DNA from: JAFDVL01 sp043783625
GTDB lineage: Bacteria > Acidobacteriota > Blastocatellia > RBC074
DNA length: 18,199 nucleotides
Direction of reading: 5' to 3'
NCBI GenBank assembly: GCA_043783625.1
Contig: JAYVZE010000196.1
Coordinates: 1 to 18,199 of the forward strand
The notes under the pieces were generated by a model. That model was not told where the DNA came from. It saw only the letters and a list, made by a program, of their open reading frames with translations, and made no database searches. The position numbers and the translations under genes were made by a program. Below are positions 6,930 through 14,394 of the stretch, piece after piece (within the stretch, counting starts at the first letter, position 1; the number at the start of each line of letters is the position of its first letter).

Positions 6930-8042
6930 TTACATCACGCCTTCGAGCGTTTCTTTGGCGAGTAAATCAACGACGGCGCGTAAGTCGTGCTCATTTTCAT
7001 TCCAGACTTTAATTTGCCGGTCGGCGCTGGTTCCACTTTCGAGCATGTCGTAGATATGGTTAATGTCGGAGCGGCTGCCGAGATCATCAACGACATCATC
7101 AACAAACGTCAGTAATTCGCGGATCAAATCGCGGACAGGAACTTCTTCCTGTTTGCCGAAATCAATTAATTTTCCGTCCAATCCATAACGCGCCGCACGC
7201 CATTTATTTTCCTGAATCAAAGCACGATGATAAATGCGGAAGCCCAGATTTTGCTTGTAGAGTTTGTAGAGTTTGGCGGTCGTCGCCTGTATTAATGCGG
7301 CGATGGCGATGGTGTCGTCGACGCGCGGACAAATATCCGAGATCCGAAATTCCAGTGTCGGGAAGTGCGGATGTGGGCGAACGTCCCACCAGATTTTTTT
7401 GCCGTCATCAATGCATCCGGTTTTGATAAGCAGGTCAAGGTAACGCTTGAATTCATTATACGAACGAAAATAATCAGGAATCCCGGTGCGCGGAAAATGC
7501 TTGAAAACTTCGGAGCGGTAGCTCTTGAGTCCGGTGTTTCGTTTGATCCAGAATGGCGAGCTGCACGACAGCGCGAGAATATGCGGGAGCATATAACGAA
7601 CTTCATTCATGATCGCAATCGCCGCTTCAGGATCGTCAATTCCGACATGAACGTGCATGCCGAAAATCAGCAAAGCACGGGCATTCTGCTGCATTTCTTC
7701 GATGAGCTGTTCATAGCGTTCGTTGTCGGTAATTTTTTGATCTTCCCAATGTGAGATTGGATGCGTCGAAGCCGCGACGATGGCGAGTCCTTTGCGCTGG
7801 GCTAATTCCGCAATTGTGCGCCGCAATTTGATGACATCGGCGCGCGCTTCCTGCACGTTTTCGCAAATGCCCGTGCCGACTTCGACCATTGACTGATGCA
7901 TTTCAGGTTTGATCTGTTCGCCTAAAATCATCCGGCCTTCATCCATCATCTCGTTGACACGCGAACGCAACTCCCGCGTGTGAGGATCAATGATCTGAAA
8001 TTCCTCTTCGATACCGAGCGTAAATTTATTGCCGAGTGACAT
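6930..8042 (-). CDS. Carboxylate-amine ligase, YbdK/GCS2 family
   Basis: The 370-residue protein belongs to the GCS2 group (glutamate-cysteine ligase type 2, E. coli YbdK-like), which joins an amine to a carboxylate with ATP. The nucleotide/metal motif LGIEEEF occurs at 9-15, then PEMHQSMVEVGTG near 46-58, FGMHVHVGID at 127-136 and TLEFRISDICPR near two-thirds, all conserved in the family. The length is normal. The ATG at 8042 has AGGAG five bases upstream. It begins 12 nt after the stop of the ATP-grasp gene, so the two are almost certainly one operon. A two-step route making a gamma-glutamyl-type peptide or a glutathione-like compound is an inference. The true substrate is unknown, as family members often lack strong glutamate-cysteine ligase activity. 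Confidence 0.9.
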   Translation of the reverse strand: MSLGNKFTLGIEEEFQIIDPHTRELRSRVNEMMDEGRMILGEQIKPEMHQSMVEVGTGICENVQEARADVIKLRRTIAELAQRKGLAIVAASTHPISHWEDQKITDNERYEQLIEEMQQNARALLIFGMHVHVGIDDPEAAIAIMNEVRYMLPHILALSCSSPFWIKRNTGLKSYRSEVFKHFPRTGIPDYFRSYNEFKRYLDLLIKTGCIDDGKKIWWDVRPHPHFPTLEFRISDICPRVDDTIAIAALIQATTAKLYKLYKQNLGFRIYHRALIQENKWRAARYGLDGKLIDFGKQEEVPVRDLIRELLTFVDDVVDDLGSRSDINHIYDMLESGTSADRQIKVWNENEHDLRAVVDLLAKETLEGVM

Positions 8043-8054
8043 AGTGGCTCCTAA

Positions 8055-8999
8055 TTATTTTGATGAAGCTTTAATGGCAGCATTGTCTAAAAATCGAGTC
8101 CAGCGGAAATTGCGTGTTGACGGGATTCCTTGTTTGGCAAAATCCACTAACATTTTGGCGACGGCTTCGACGACCCAGTTAAAATTAACTTTAGTCACTG
8201 AATGAATGTCTGCATCAGGAGCCGGATTCATAAAATCAATCGCGTACGGAATGTTGTCGCGGACAGCAAATTCGACCGTATTAAAATCGTAACCTAATGC
8301 TTCACAAAGCAACAGCGTATCGCGGACGATGCGCTTTTCCAGATCAGTAGATAATTCTTTTTCTTCGCGCGGAACATAACGCCGATGTTCGGGATCATAA
8401 ATCATCACGAGAACTTCGCGGCGCCCAACGCAATAACAACGGACGTAATCCGTGAAGTCAATGCACTCCTGCAACGTCATGCAAAGCGTATCCGTTTCGT
8501 TATACGCGTCCATCAACTCTTGCATGTTATGAACTTTGTAAACGTTCTTCCAGCCGCCGCCATCGAATGGTTTGAGGATCGCAGGCCATCCTACATATTC
8601 GGTGATGCCTTCCCAGTCCAGTGGAAATTGCAGGTTTCGCAGCGAGGCATTCGTGACGCCTTTGATATAGGCTTTTTGTGGGAGTAGCACCGTGCGCGGC
8701 GTCGCTACGCCTAATCGTAGTGCTAAGGAATAGTTGAAAAATTTATCATCCGCCGACCACCAGAACGGGTTATTGACGACAGTCGTTCCATTCAGAACAG
8801 CGTGTTTTAGCAGACCGCGATAATAGGGAATTTCGTGCGAGATACGATCAAAGATGAGGCGATATTCGCTGAGGTCTTCAGCGCGGACGCCGCCGGTGTT
8901 GACATACTCGGCAGTGACTCCGGCTTGCATGCTGTTAATTTTTTCGATTAAGGCTGGCGGAAAAGTATTTTCCATTCCAACTAAGATACCAATTTTCAT
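8055..8999 (-). CDS. ATP-grasp ligase, RimK/GshB-like
   Basis: The 314-residue protein has an ATP-grasp fold. The N-terminal pre-ATP-grasp domain (MKIGILVGMEN...) is followed by ILKPFDGGGWKNV at 141-153, whose Lys143 and glycine loop bind ATP. VEFAV at 242-246 and AIDFMNP at 253-259 supply the acidic and Asn Mg2+ ligands. Such enzymes form amide bonds through an acyl-phosphate, as in glutathione synthetase, RimK or D-Ala-D-Ala ligase. The length fits. The ATG at 8999 has AGAGGAG six bases upstream. It is the first gene of the pair with the YbdK-type ligase. No cysteine-handling or transporter gene adjoins them, so the context gives the chemistry but not the product. Confidence 0.85.
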   Translation of the reverse strand: MKIGILVGMENTFPPALIEKINSMQAGVTAEYVNTGGVRAEDLSEYRLIFDRISHEIPYYRGLLKHAVLNGTTVVNNPFWWSADDKFFNYSLALRLGVATPRTVLLPQKAYIKGVTNASLRNLQFPLDWEGITEYVGWPAILKPFDGGGWKNVYKVHNMQELMDAYNETDTLCMTLQECIDFTDYVRCYCVGRREVLVMIYDPEHRRYVPREEKELSTDLEKRIVRDTLLLCEALGYDFNTVEFAVRDNIPYAIDFMNPAPDADIHSVTKVNFNWVVEAVAKMLVDFAKQGIPSTRNFRWTRFLDNAAIKASSK

Positions 9000-9142
9000 G
9001 TGGGACTCCTCTTCAACGGTTCGGTGAATTATTGCATCAAATTGTTTGGATGTAGATAGCTGTCGCTCAATGATGATTTATTCCGAAACGCCACCCCGCT
9101 GTAATTACCATCTTTGCGTACGGGACTGGCTGTAATGTACTA

Positions 9143-9191
9143 TTGTCGTCATCGCTTAGAAATTAGAATTTATCCCTGTTGATGTCAACAG
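9143..9191 (+). promoter_or_regulatory. Candidate promoter with palindromic operator in the divergent region
   Basis: The 205-bp gap 9000-9204 separates the divergent ATP-grasp and secreted-protein genes. On the plus strand TTGTCG (9143-9148) and TAGAAT (9164-9169) lie 15 bp apart, a weak match. The predicted start falls on the palindrome ctgttgatgtcaacag (9176-9191; 7-bp arms, 2-bp centre), which could be an operator or leader hairpin. On the minus strand the same palindrome contains TTGACA (9188-9183), but its -10 (TAATTT) is poor. Nothing else is evident in the gap. Confidence 0.3.
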
Positions 9192-9204
9192 AAAGGTAAA
9201 CGCA

Positions 9205-10059
9205 ATGATGAATCTTAGTCTTAAATTAATACCGATGCTCAACTACCTCCGAAAATCTTCAAAGTTACTGTTGGCAGCTCTTGCGCTGGTGATCGCCCTT
9301 CCGATTTTTTCTGTCTCGGCTGAAAAAACGCCGCCCGTAGATAAACTGGTCGAGTTCGCCATTCAAAATTATGGCGGACGACCGGGGATTTTCACGATCC
9401 AGAAAAACGGAATCATTAAAAATAATCTCAAGCTGATTAACGGCGACAACATCCGCGAAGGTCGTACCGTGACGAAATTTATTCGCAAGCCGAAATCCCT
9501 TGAAGACCTGGTCATTCTTGAACTTGACTTACCCGAAACAAAATTCACGATGGGGTTTGATGGGGCGAAATCCTGGGCAACGAATAACGGCGAAAAAGCA
9601 GAGTTAAGCCCTGAACTGACCAGCGCGTTCAGGACTTCGTATACGCACGGGTATGAAGCCCTGTTGCGCTACAAAGAAGACGAAGGGAAAATTGAATTCA
9701 TTGAAACTAAAAAATTGGCTTCGCTGGAAATTGATGTTATTGATTTAACTTCGGTAGATGGCTCCAAAACGCGCTTTGAAGTCAGTCGCCGCACCGGACG
9801 TGTTTTGCAATTGGAGTACGAAACAAAAGGCGTAGACGGCAATCCTACGAAATACCGCTTGCTATTTCAGGATTTCAAAATTGTTCAGAATGCGGTAGTG
9901 ATTCCGTACAAAACCGTCGTTTACGAAAACGGAACCAAGGTCGAAGAGCGGACGATTGTTGAAGTCGCGTACGGCGTCCAACTCGAAGAAAAAATCTTTA
10001 AGCCGGATGCGCCTGTGACTGCGGCGGAGAAGAAAGAAGATGCGGCGGCGAAGCCTTAA
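9205..10059 (+). CDS. Secreted protein of unknown function, LolA-like/outer-membrane sorting style
   Basis: The 284-residue protein has a signal peptide: a basic region (KSSK), the hydrophobic LLLAALALVIALPIF, and a likely cleavage after SVSA. The mature part is rich in short beta strands (FTIQKNGIIKNN, TKFIRKPKSLEDLVILELDL, SKTRFEVSRRTGRVLQLEYE, YRLLFQDFKIV, VVIPYKTVVYENG). This pattern recalls the half-barrel of LolA/LolB or outer-membrane lipoprotein-sorting proteins. There is no lipobox cysteine. The C-terminus is a low-complexity Ala/Glu/Lys tail. Two ATGs stand side by side at 9205 and 9208, with AAAGG upstream. It sits alone between a divergent promoter region and the toxin-antitoxin pair. 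I infer a periplasmic role, possibly lipid or lipoprotein handling, with low certainty. Confidence 0.65.
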   Translation: MMNLSLKLIPMLNYLRKSSKLLLAALALVIALPIFSVSAEKTPPVDKLVEFAIQNYGGRPGIFTIQKNGIIKNNLKLINGDNIREGRTVTKFIRKPKSLEDLVILELDLPETKFTMGFDGAKSWATNNGEKAELSPELTSAFRTSYTHGYEALLRYKEDEGKIEFIETKKLASLEIDVIDLTSVDGSKTRFEVSRRTGRVLQLEYETKGVDGNPTKYRLLFQDFKIVQNAVVIPYKTVVYENGTKVEERTIVEVAYGVQLEEKIFKPDAPVTAAEKKEDAAAKP

Positions 10060-10066
10060 TTCCTGC

Positions 10067-10072
10067 TATAAT
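10067..10072 (+). promoter_or_regulatory. TATAAT -10 box before the toxin-antitoxin operon
   Basis: A perfect TATAAT sits 27 bp before the antitoxin ATG, within cctgctataatcagg, whose ends (cctg/cagg) are complementary. No good -35 hexamer is seen 16-18 bp upstream, in the end of the preceding gene. A self-repressed toxin-antitoxin promoter with the operator over the -10 box would fit, but that is inference. Confidence 0.4.
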
Positions 10073-10099
10073 CAGGGAAGATCGGAGGGCTTTAGAATT

Positions 10100-10444
10100 A
10101 TGAGTAAGCAACTTGATGTCATTTATAGAGGAGGCGGTTTTTTTCCTTTGACTCCATTACAAGGAATATTTGAAGGGGACAAAGTGAAAATCAGTCTACT
10201 CAATATCGTGAGACCAGACGAGGACGGAAAGGGCGAAGACCCCGGTGCGCTTGATCGCGCTGTGGCGAGAATGATGAATCGAACACCGGAAGAAATTGAG
10301 GCAACACGTGCACGTCTTTTCCAACAAAGCCGCCCCCCGCGTGAAATTCTTGAAGGAAAAACTTTGGAAGATATGATCTGTGGGAAATGGCCTGGGGATG
10401 AAACGGATGAGCAAATTCTCGAAGCCTTGGAAAAATTAAGCTAA
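10100..10444 (+). CDS. Antitoxin of type II toxin-antitoxin pair, DUF104/AF2212-like
   Basis: The frame is open from 10040, but the first 20 residues overlap the end of the previous gene. The ATG at 10100 has GGAGGG upstream and gives 114 residues. The start MSKQLDVIYRGGGFFPLTPL followed by FEGDKVKISL resembles the short beta-rich AF2212/PG0164-type antitoxin fold, in which the sequence reads V-Y-x-x-G-x-F-x-P-L followed by a G-x-x-V block. The C-terminal half (from about residue 45) is charged and helical, as expected for a toxin-embracing tail. The stop is 2 nt before the PIN toxin start, so translation is coupled. It should neutralise the toxin and may bind the operon promoter. Confidence 0.75.
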   Translation: MSKQLDVIYRGGGFFPLTPLQGIFEGDKVKISLLNIVRPDEDGKGEDPGALDRAVARMMNRTPEEIEATRARLFQQSRPPREILEGKTLEDMICGKWPGDETDEQILEALEKLS

Positions 10445-10446
10445 CC

Positions 10447-10884
10447 GTGACGACTACCTACTTCCTTGATACGAATATTCTTGTTCACCTGATTCGCCGG
10501 GATGCCACTGGCGAATCATTAATTCATCAATATAATTTGTACCTGACTTCACCACGTCCGATGATAAGCGATGTGACAGAAGGGGAGCTGCATTCTCTCG
10601 CTTTGCAATGGAACTGGGGCAAGCCAAAGCTCGAACAGATGGAGTTTTTACTATCATATTTCTGGCGCATTTCCATCAATACTCCTGAAGTTTTCAACGC
10701 CTACGCAGTTATAGATGCATATAGTGAATCGGTTGGTTATTCAATGGGGAAGAATGATCTTTGGATTGCCGCTTCTGTCCATGCTTCACAAGCTCACCTG
10801 CTGACGTCGGATAAAGATTTCACTCACTTGCAATCAACGTTTATAACGCGCGATTTCATAGACCTTTCACAAACAAGAAATTAG
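10447..10884 (+). CDS. PIN-domain toxin ribonuclease, VapC-like
   Basis: The 145-residue PIN protein starts at a GTG 2 nt after the antitoxin stop; no nearer ATG would keep the first acidic residue. The motif YFLDTNILVHLIR contains the first catalytic Asp (residue 8). The second acid is in SDVTEGEL, the third in GKNDLWIAASVH and the fourth in TSDKDF, so the four-residue metal site appears complete. PIN toxins of type II systems cleave RNA (often tRNA or rRNA) with Mg2+ or Mn2+ and stop growth until the antitoxin is restored. The adjacent DUF104-like protein is the partner. The gene is convergent with the TOPRIM gene, only 48 bp away. Confidence 0.88.
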   Translation: MTTTYFLDTNILVHLIRRDATGESLIHQYNLYLTSPRPMISDVTEGELHSLALQWNWGKPKLEQMEFLLSYFWRISINTPEVFNAYAVIDAYSESVGYSMGKNDLWIAASVHASQAHLLTSDKDFTHLQSTFITRDFIDLSQTRN

Positions 10885-10932
10885 GAAAGTTGATTCCTAA
10901 AACCTTGGGCTAATATCCCGAAGCTTAAATAT

Positions 10933-11583
10933 TTATTGCGATGGAGCATCAACAAATAGTCGCTTTAACCATTCGACAAATATGTTACAGTGCGGATTTA
11001 ATGGCTGTAGATATTTTGCGGTGAGAGCCAGCCCGAACGGTTTTCCGGGTTCTTCTTGCCAAGCCAGGTAGGCATGAATTTTGGCTTTGCTCAGATGTAT
11101 TTCTGAAAATCTTTTCCCCTGTTCGACTTCCGCTAAAATTTGCTGTGAGCATCTTTCAGCAGCCAGCCAGGTTTTATTGGTTTCTTTATCAGGCACTAAA
11201 AACGCCAGAAAATCCTCCAGCATTCCACGTTCAGTAACGTTGTCCGGCATGATCCAGAATCCAAAAGTCGGTTTGTATTGTTCCTGAATAATTGTCCCGT
11301 TGGCATCAGGAGAGATTGGAATATTTTGATAACCAGCGATTTGAAGGATATGACGGATTTGATTCCAGCGAGCAGATAAATCTTGATCGGCGTCAACCAC
11401 AATTCCCAAACAAAGATCAGAGCTTGCATCCACCAGTGAGGAATCCGTTTCCTCTAAAACTTTTTCAATTCCTTCTTTGTTTTTTATCTCAAAAGCAATT
11501 TCAAGTGCGTAAGCTTTCCAGATGTGCTTGATGGAATTTTCATCATCCTTGCCTTCAACCAAAAGAATCTTTTTAATCGCCAT
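10933..11583 (-). CDS. TOPRIM-fold protein, DUF3226-like, partner of the adjacent ATPase
   Basis: The 216-residue protein opens with KKILLVEGKDDENSI, in which Glu10 starts a TOPRIM acidic site. GIVVDADQD supplies Asp64, Asp66 and Asp68, and MLEDF gives Glu123/Asp124. This E...DxD...E order is the metal site of TOPRIM nucleases, as in the OLD family, primase and topoisomerase. I recognise it as DUF3226-like. It starts 2 nt after the ATPase stop (GAGG at the end of the ATPase gene), so the two are translated together. An ATPase plus a separate TOPRIM protein is the architecture of PARIS (AriA plus AriB, the latter DUF4435) and of OLD or Gabija proteins when split. A defence nuclease or toxin function is inference. 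The C-terminal part has no motif I recognise. Confidence 0.75.
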   Translation of the reverse strand: MAIKKILLVEGKDDENSIKHIWKAYALEIAFEIKNKEGIEKVLEETDSSLVDASSDLCLGIVVDADQDLSARWNQIRHILQIAGYQNIPISPDANGTIIQEQYKPTFGFWIMPDNVTERGMLEDFLAFLVPDKETNKTWLAAERCSQQILAEVEQGKRFSEIHLSKAKIHAYLAWQEEPGKPFGLALTAKYLQPLNPHCNIFVEWLKRLFVDAPSQ

Positions 11584-11585
11584 AT

Positions 11586-12695
11586 CTAGCGCACCTCGAC
11601 GTCATGGTCTACAGCCAACGCCAACCTTTCTTCTTCAATTGATTTCGCTACAATCGTTTCCCCTTGTCTTTGCAATCGAATGAACATTCCATCACCTTTA
11701 TGTTCGTGCGATGCAGCGGCGAAAGCTTCAAGGCAATCTTTACTGTGGGTTGTAGCAAACACCTGAACGTTCAATTCTTTTGCAGTGTGAAATATAAGCT
11801 TCCAAATGTCTGGCAAAACGGAGTAATGCAACCCACTTTCGATTTCGTCAATTAGTAAAATACCATTTTGGCTTTGAGCCAAAGCAAGAGAAAGTCCGAG
11901 AAGTCTTGACATCCCTTCGCCATAGCTTTTTAGCGCGACCCTTTTTGAAGATCCTCCGCTGCTCGCTATGGGATAGCGTGTTCCGTTTCCATTGGATGTG
12001 CCAATAAAATTGATAAAATTTATATCTGGTTCGATGACATTCAAGAAGCGTAAGGCTTTTTCTTCTAGTCCTTCCTTGACTGTCTCATCCCATAATCTTG
12101 CAAGGAGGTCATTCTCTAGAACTCGGGGTCTTATAAAGCCACTTGGAATATTTTTAGGAGGAGGTTCCAACAAGAAACTTCGACCATCTTCGAGAGAATA
12201 AAATTCCGCTCGTTGTGCTTTATCATCTTCTTCACCTAAGAGCGAAATCACTATTAGGCCAGAAGGACGCGCTCGCCAAATACTTTCAAACATGGACAAA
12301 TCATTCGTAGGGTGTCCATCTTCGTTGACCAGTCTCGTAGTACTCACAGACAACGGAATTCCAATTGATTTAACGGTAAAGGAAACTCTGCTGTTAATAT
12401 CTAACGCTGGTCGCTTATAAAATAAATTACCAAATCCTGAGACTAAATTATCTTTAAAGTATCGTAGCTCAGTGCCAACTGGGAGTAGTGACACTTCATC
12501 TCTTTGAGCTAATAAATCAATAAAAGATGTCATAGTTCCTCGCTGGGCATAAATCCATATAGCCTCCAGCAAGGCAGTTTTGCCAACATTATTCTTACCT
12601 ACAATGAGATTTACCTGACTAAGTTTTTCGATCTTGAGGCTATCAAAACAGCGATAGCCATTGATCTCTAACGAATCCAATAAAGGTTTTGACAT
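11586..12695 (-). CDS. AAA15/OLD-type ATPase (ABC-like fold), partner of TOPRIM protein
   Basis: The 369-residue protein starts at the ATG at 12695, with GGAG six bases upstream; a GTG at 12716 is less likely. The beginning, LDSLEINGYRCFDSLKIEKL, is the usual RecF/OLD-like entry (the ...FRCF... pattern). Walker A is GKNNVGKT at 33-40, a signature-like KSYGEGMSRLL lies near 256-266, Walker B ILLIDE at 279-284 is followed by ESGLHYS, and the switch region FATTHSKDCLEAF has His317. The motifs are complete, so the enzyme should hydrolyse ATP. The middle region (about 55-230) is the divergent insert expected between the two lobes. It stands 70 nt downstream of prmC and directly before the TOPRIM gene. 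A defence role, with the ATPase as phage sensor or nuclease regulator, is a reasonable but untested inference. Confidence 0.85.
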   Translation of the reverse strand: MSKPLLDSLEINGYRCFDSLKIEKLSQVNLIVGKNNVGKTALLEAIWIYAQRGTMTSFIDLLAQRDEVSLLPVGTELRYFKDNLVSGFGNLFYKRPALDINSRVSFTVKSIGIPLSVSTTRLVNEDGHPTNDLSMFESIWRARPSGLIVISLLGEEDDKAQRAEFYSLEDGRSFLLEPPPKNIPSGFIRPRVLENDLLARLWDETVKEGLEEKALRFLNVIEPDINFINFIGTSNGNGTRYPIASSGGSSKRVALKSYGEGMSRLLGLSLALAQSQNGILLIDEIESGLHYSVLPDIWKLIFHTAKELNVQVFATTHSKDCLEAFAAASHEHKGDGMFIRLQRQGETIVAKSIEEERLALAVDHDVEVR

Positions 12696-12765
12696 AGCTT
12701 TCTCCAATCCTTGCACAAAATAGCATAAGGCTGGACGTGGTGAATAGGGAAACGGTTTAGTTGTG

Positions 12766-13623
12766 TTACGCGGATCGCAATTGCAAAATCATTGTTCGCG
12801 GAATTCCCTGCAAATCCTGCAAGGTAATTGGGTCTCTCCAAAAGTTGTGGTCAATGAGAGCTTTGATTGTATCTGCCTGTTGATACCCCATCTCAAAAAT
12901 TAAATAACCATGAGGCTGCAAAAATTCTGGTGCTTCACTCAACAATCGGCGATAAAAATTCAACCCGTCTGCAAAATCTGTCAGGGCAATGTGTGGCTCC
13001 CAGTCACGGACTTCGCGTTGCAGCGTAGCGATTTCTTCGGGTGCGATATACGGCGGATTGGAAACGATGAAATCGGCTTTGGTATTTTTCGGGATGCCGC
13101 TCAGCAAGTCGCAATGAATAAAATTAATCCGACCTTCTACTGCATGTTTGGCAGCATTTCTTCGTGCAATTTCTAAGGCTTCCGCTGAAATATCCGTCGC
13201 AATAATTTTTGCATTTTCAAGTTCACGCGCTAACGCGATTGCAATACAGCCCGAACCTGTACCCGCATCAATAATCAAAGGTTGCTCAATATTTTGGGCG
13301 AGACGCAGCGTTTCTTCGACAATCAATTCTGTTTCAGGGCGAGGGATTAAGACCGCCGGAGTGACTTCAAATTCCAGTCCGAAAAATTCCTGTCGTCCGG
13401 TGATGTATTGCAACGGCTCACCCTTCGCCCGACGTGCGATGAACGATTGATAGACCGGAATAATTTCTTCTGCAAGCGGGTCGTTGAAATGGATAATCAG
13501 GTATGTACGATCCTGCTTGATTGTAAACGCGAGCAGTGTTTGCGCGTCTAAGATGTCATTCGGGACTTCGGCTTGTTTGAGCTGAAGGGAAGCGGCTTTG
13601 AGAGTTTCGGCGATGGTCGGCAT
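12766..13623 (-). CDS. prmC: Peptide chain release factor N(5)-glutamine methyltransferase
   Basis: PrmC (HemK) methylates the glutamine of the GGQ motif in release factors, using S-adenosylmethionine. The 285-residue protein has the helical N-terminal domain, the linker PLQYITGRQEFFGLEF and IPRPETE near 93-99. The SAM loop DAGTGSG lies at 119-125, the acidic ribose contact ATDIS near 142-146, and the catalytic NPPY at 189-192. Length and all motifs are normal. Its ATG overlaps the stop of the preceding retropepsin-like gene by one base (TAATG), so it is translationally coupled to the small accessory genes. Its substrate, the prfA product, is encoded upstream on the same strand, with three extra genes between them. 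Confidence 0.95.
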   Translation of the reverse strand: MPTIAETLKAASLQLKQAEVPNDILDAQTLLAFTIKQDRTYLIIHFNDPLAEEIIPVYQSFIARRAKGEPLQYITGRQEFFGLEFEVTPAVLIPRPETELIVEETLRLAQNIEQPLIIDAGTGSGCIAIALARELENAKIIATDISAEALEIARRNAAKHAVEGRINFIHCDLLSGIPKNTKADFIVSNPPYIAPEEIATLQREVRDWEPHIALTDFADGLNFYRRLLSEAPEFLQPHGYLIFEMGYQQADTIKALIDHNFWRDPITLQDLQGIPRTMILQLRSA

Positions 13624-14030
13624 TAGGAATTGTAGCGGCTGAGAAATAGTTTTCCTTCATAATCAATCAGTCCTATTTGGATTTGATTAAGAAATCCATT
13701 TCGTCCAAGTACGTTGCGGTTGAAGGCGTAATCTTTTGCAAAATATACCATCACGTCAAAGTCAAAATCTCCAACCATCATCGTCACAAAATGCCCGAAG
13801 GCGGAAAAATATCCTGTAGCTGTGCTGACAACTATTTCAATTCCGGTTTCAATATCAAGACCTAAAGTTTCGCCATGCGCTCGCTTGAAAATGCAACAAG
13901 TCGAACCCGTATCTATCTTGGCGGGGAAGCTAATAACTTCACCTCGAACTTGCAAAGCAATGTCTACTTCAATGCCTGGAAGTCCTGCATCGTAGGTGAA
14001 GAAGTGGGAAAAGCTTAACTCGTAAGCCAT
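13623..14030 (-). CDS. Retropepsin-like aspartic protease family protein
   Basis: The 135-residue protein contains AKIDTGSTCCIF, whose DTGS at 40-43 is the catalytic loop of retroviral-type aspartic proteases. Near the C-terminus NVLGRNGFLNQIQIGL (about 106-121) matches the conserved glycine/hydrophobic segment. Such single-lobe proteins work as dimers. There is no signal peptide or membrane segment, so it is presumably cytosolic. It begins one nucleotide after the DUF5678-like gene and its stop overlaps the prmC start. The tight pairing with DUF5678-like proteins is one I recall from other genomes, but no function is established. Protease activity is likely from the motif; the target is unknown. 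Confidence 0.82.
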   Translation of the reverse strand: MAYELSFSHFFTYDAGLPGIEVDIALQVRGEVISFPAKIDTGSTCCIFKRAHGETLGLDIETGIEIVVSTATGYFSAFGHFVTMMVGDFDFDVMVYFAKDYAFNRNVLGRNGFLNQIQIGLIDYEGKLFLSRYNS

Positions 14031-14031
14031 T

Positions 14032-14394
14032 CTACCAGCCTCCCATTTGTGGCAATGTGGGGTCTTCTACACGAACCATATAGGGAACGCGGATGCCTTG
14101 TGCTTTTGCCTGAATGAAAACATCTTTACCATCAGTGCCATGACTAATTAAAGTTGATCCTTCAACTACTACCCATAGTCCTAAATATTTGCGCCAATTT
14201 TGGCGCACCCATTCGCGCTCAAGCTTGCGCACCATATCAGGACGCTCGAAAACTTTCTCGTCTATTTGTGCGGAAGTTTGATCCGTATTTTGTGCGTCCT
14301 GATTTGTTTGCTCTAATAAAAATTCAGCGAGTGTGACTTGCTCAGCAAGCGGTAGTGTTTTGGCTTGTTGTAGCACTTCTTGTAACGTAGGCAT
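14032..14394 (-). CDS. DUF5678-like small protein, partner of the retropepsin-like gene
   Basis: The 120-residue protein has two parts. Residues 1-30 (MPTLQEVLQQAKTLPLAEQV followed by TLAEFLLEQ) form an antitoxin-like helical start. The C-terminal part has WRKYLGLWVVVEGSTLISHG followed by TDGKDVFIQAKAQGI and VPYMVRVEDPTL, matching the DUF5678 pattern of a Y-x-G-x-W strand, a D/E-G-x-x-L-I-x-H-G turn and a helix. It ends in MGGW. The ATG at 14394 overlaps the previous stop (TAATG), and the following retropepsin-like gene begins after one nucleotide, so three successive genes are coupled. The domain order suggests a substrate or regulator of the protease next door, but this is inference. Confidence 0.75.
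   Translation of the reverse strand: MPTLQEVLQQAKTLPLAEQVTLAEFLLEQTNQDAQNTDQTSAQIDEKVFERPDMVRKLEREWVRQNWRKYLGLWVVVEGSTLISHGTDGKDVFIQAKAQGIRVPYMVRVEDPTLPQMGGW

Noticed and set aside
10885..10932. Possible terminator between convergent PIN and TOPRIM genes (cttggg/cccgaag)
   Set aside because: The stem is only six bases with a bulge and no T-run follows, so it is too weak to call.
12696..12765. Terminator after prmC isolating the ATPase/TOPRIM pair
   Set aside because: No clear hairpin with T-run is visible in this 70-nt gap, so read-through from prmC cannot be excluded.
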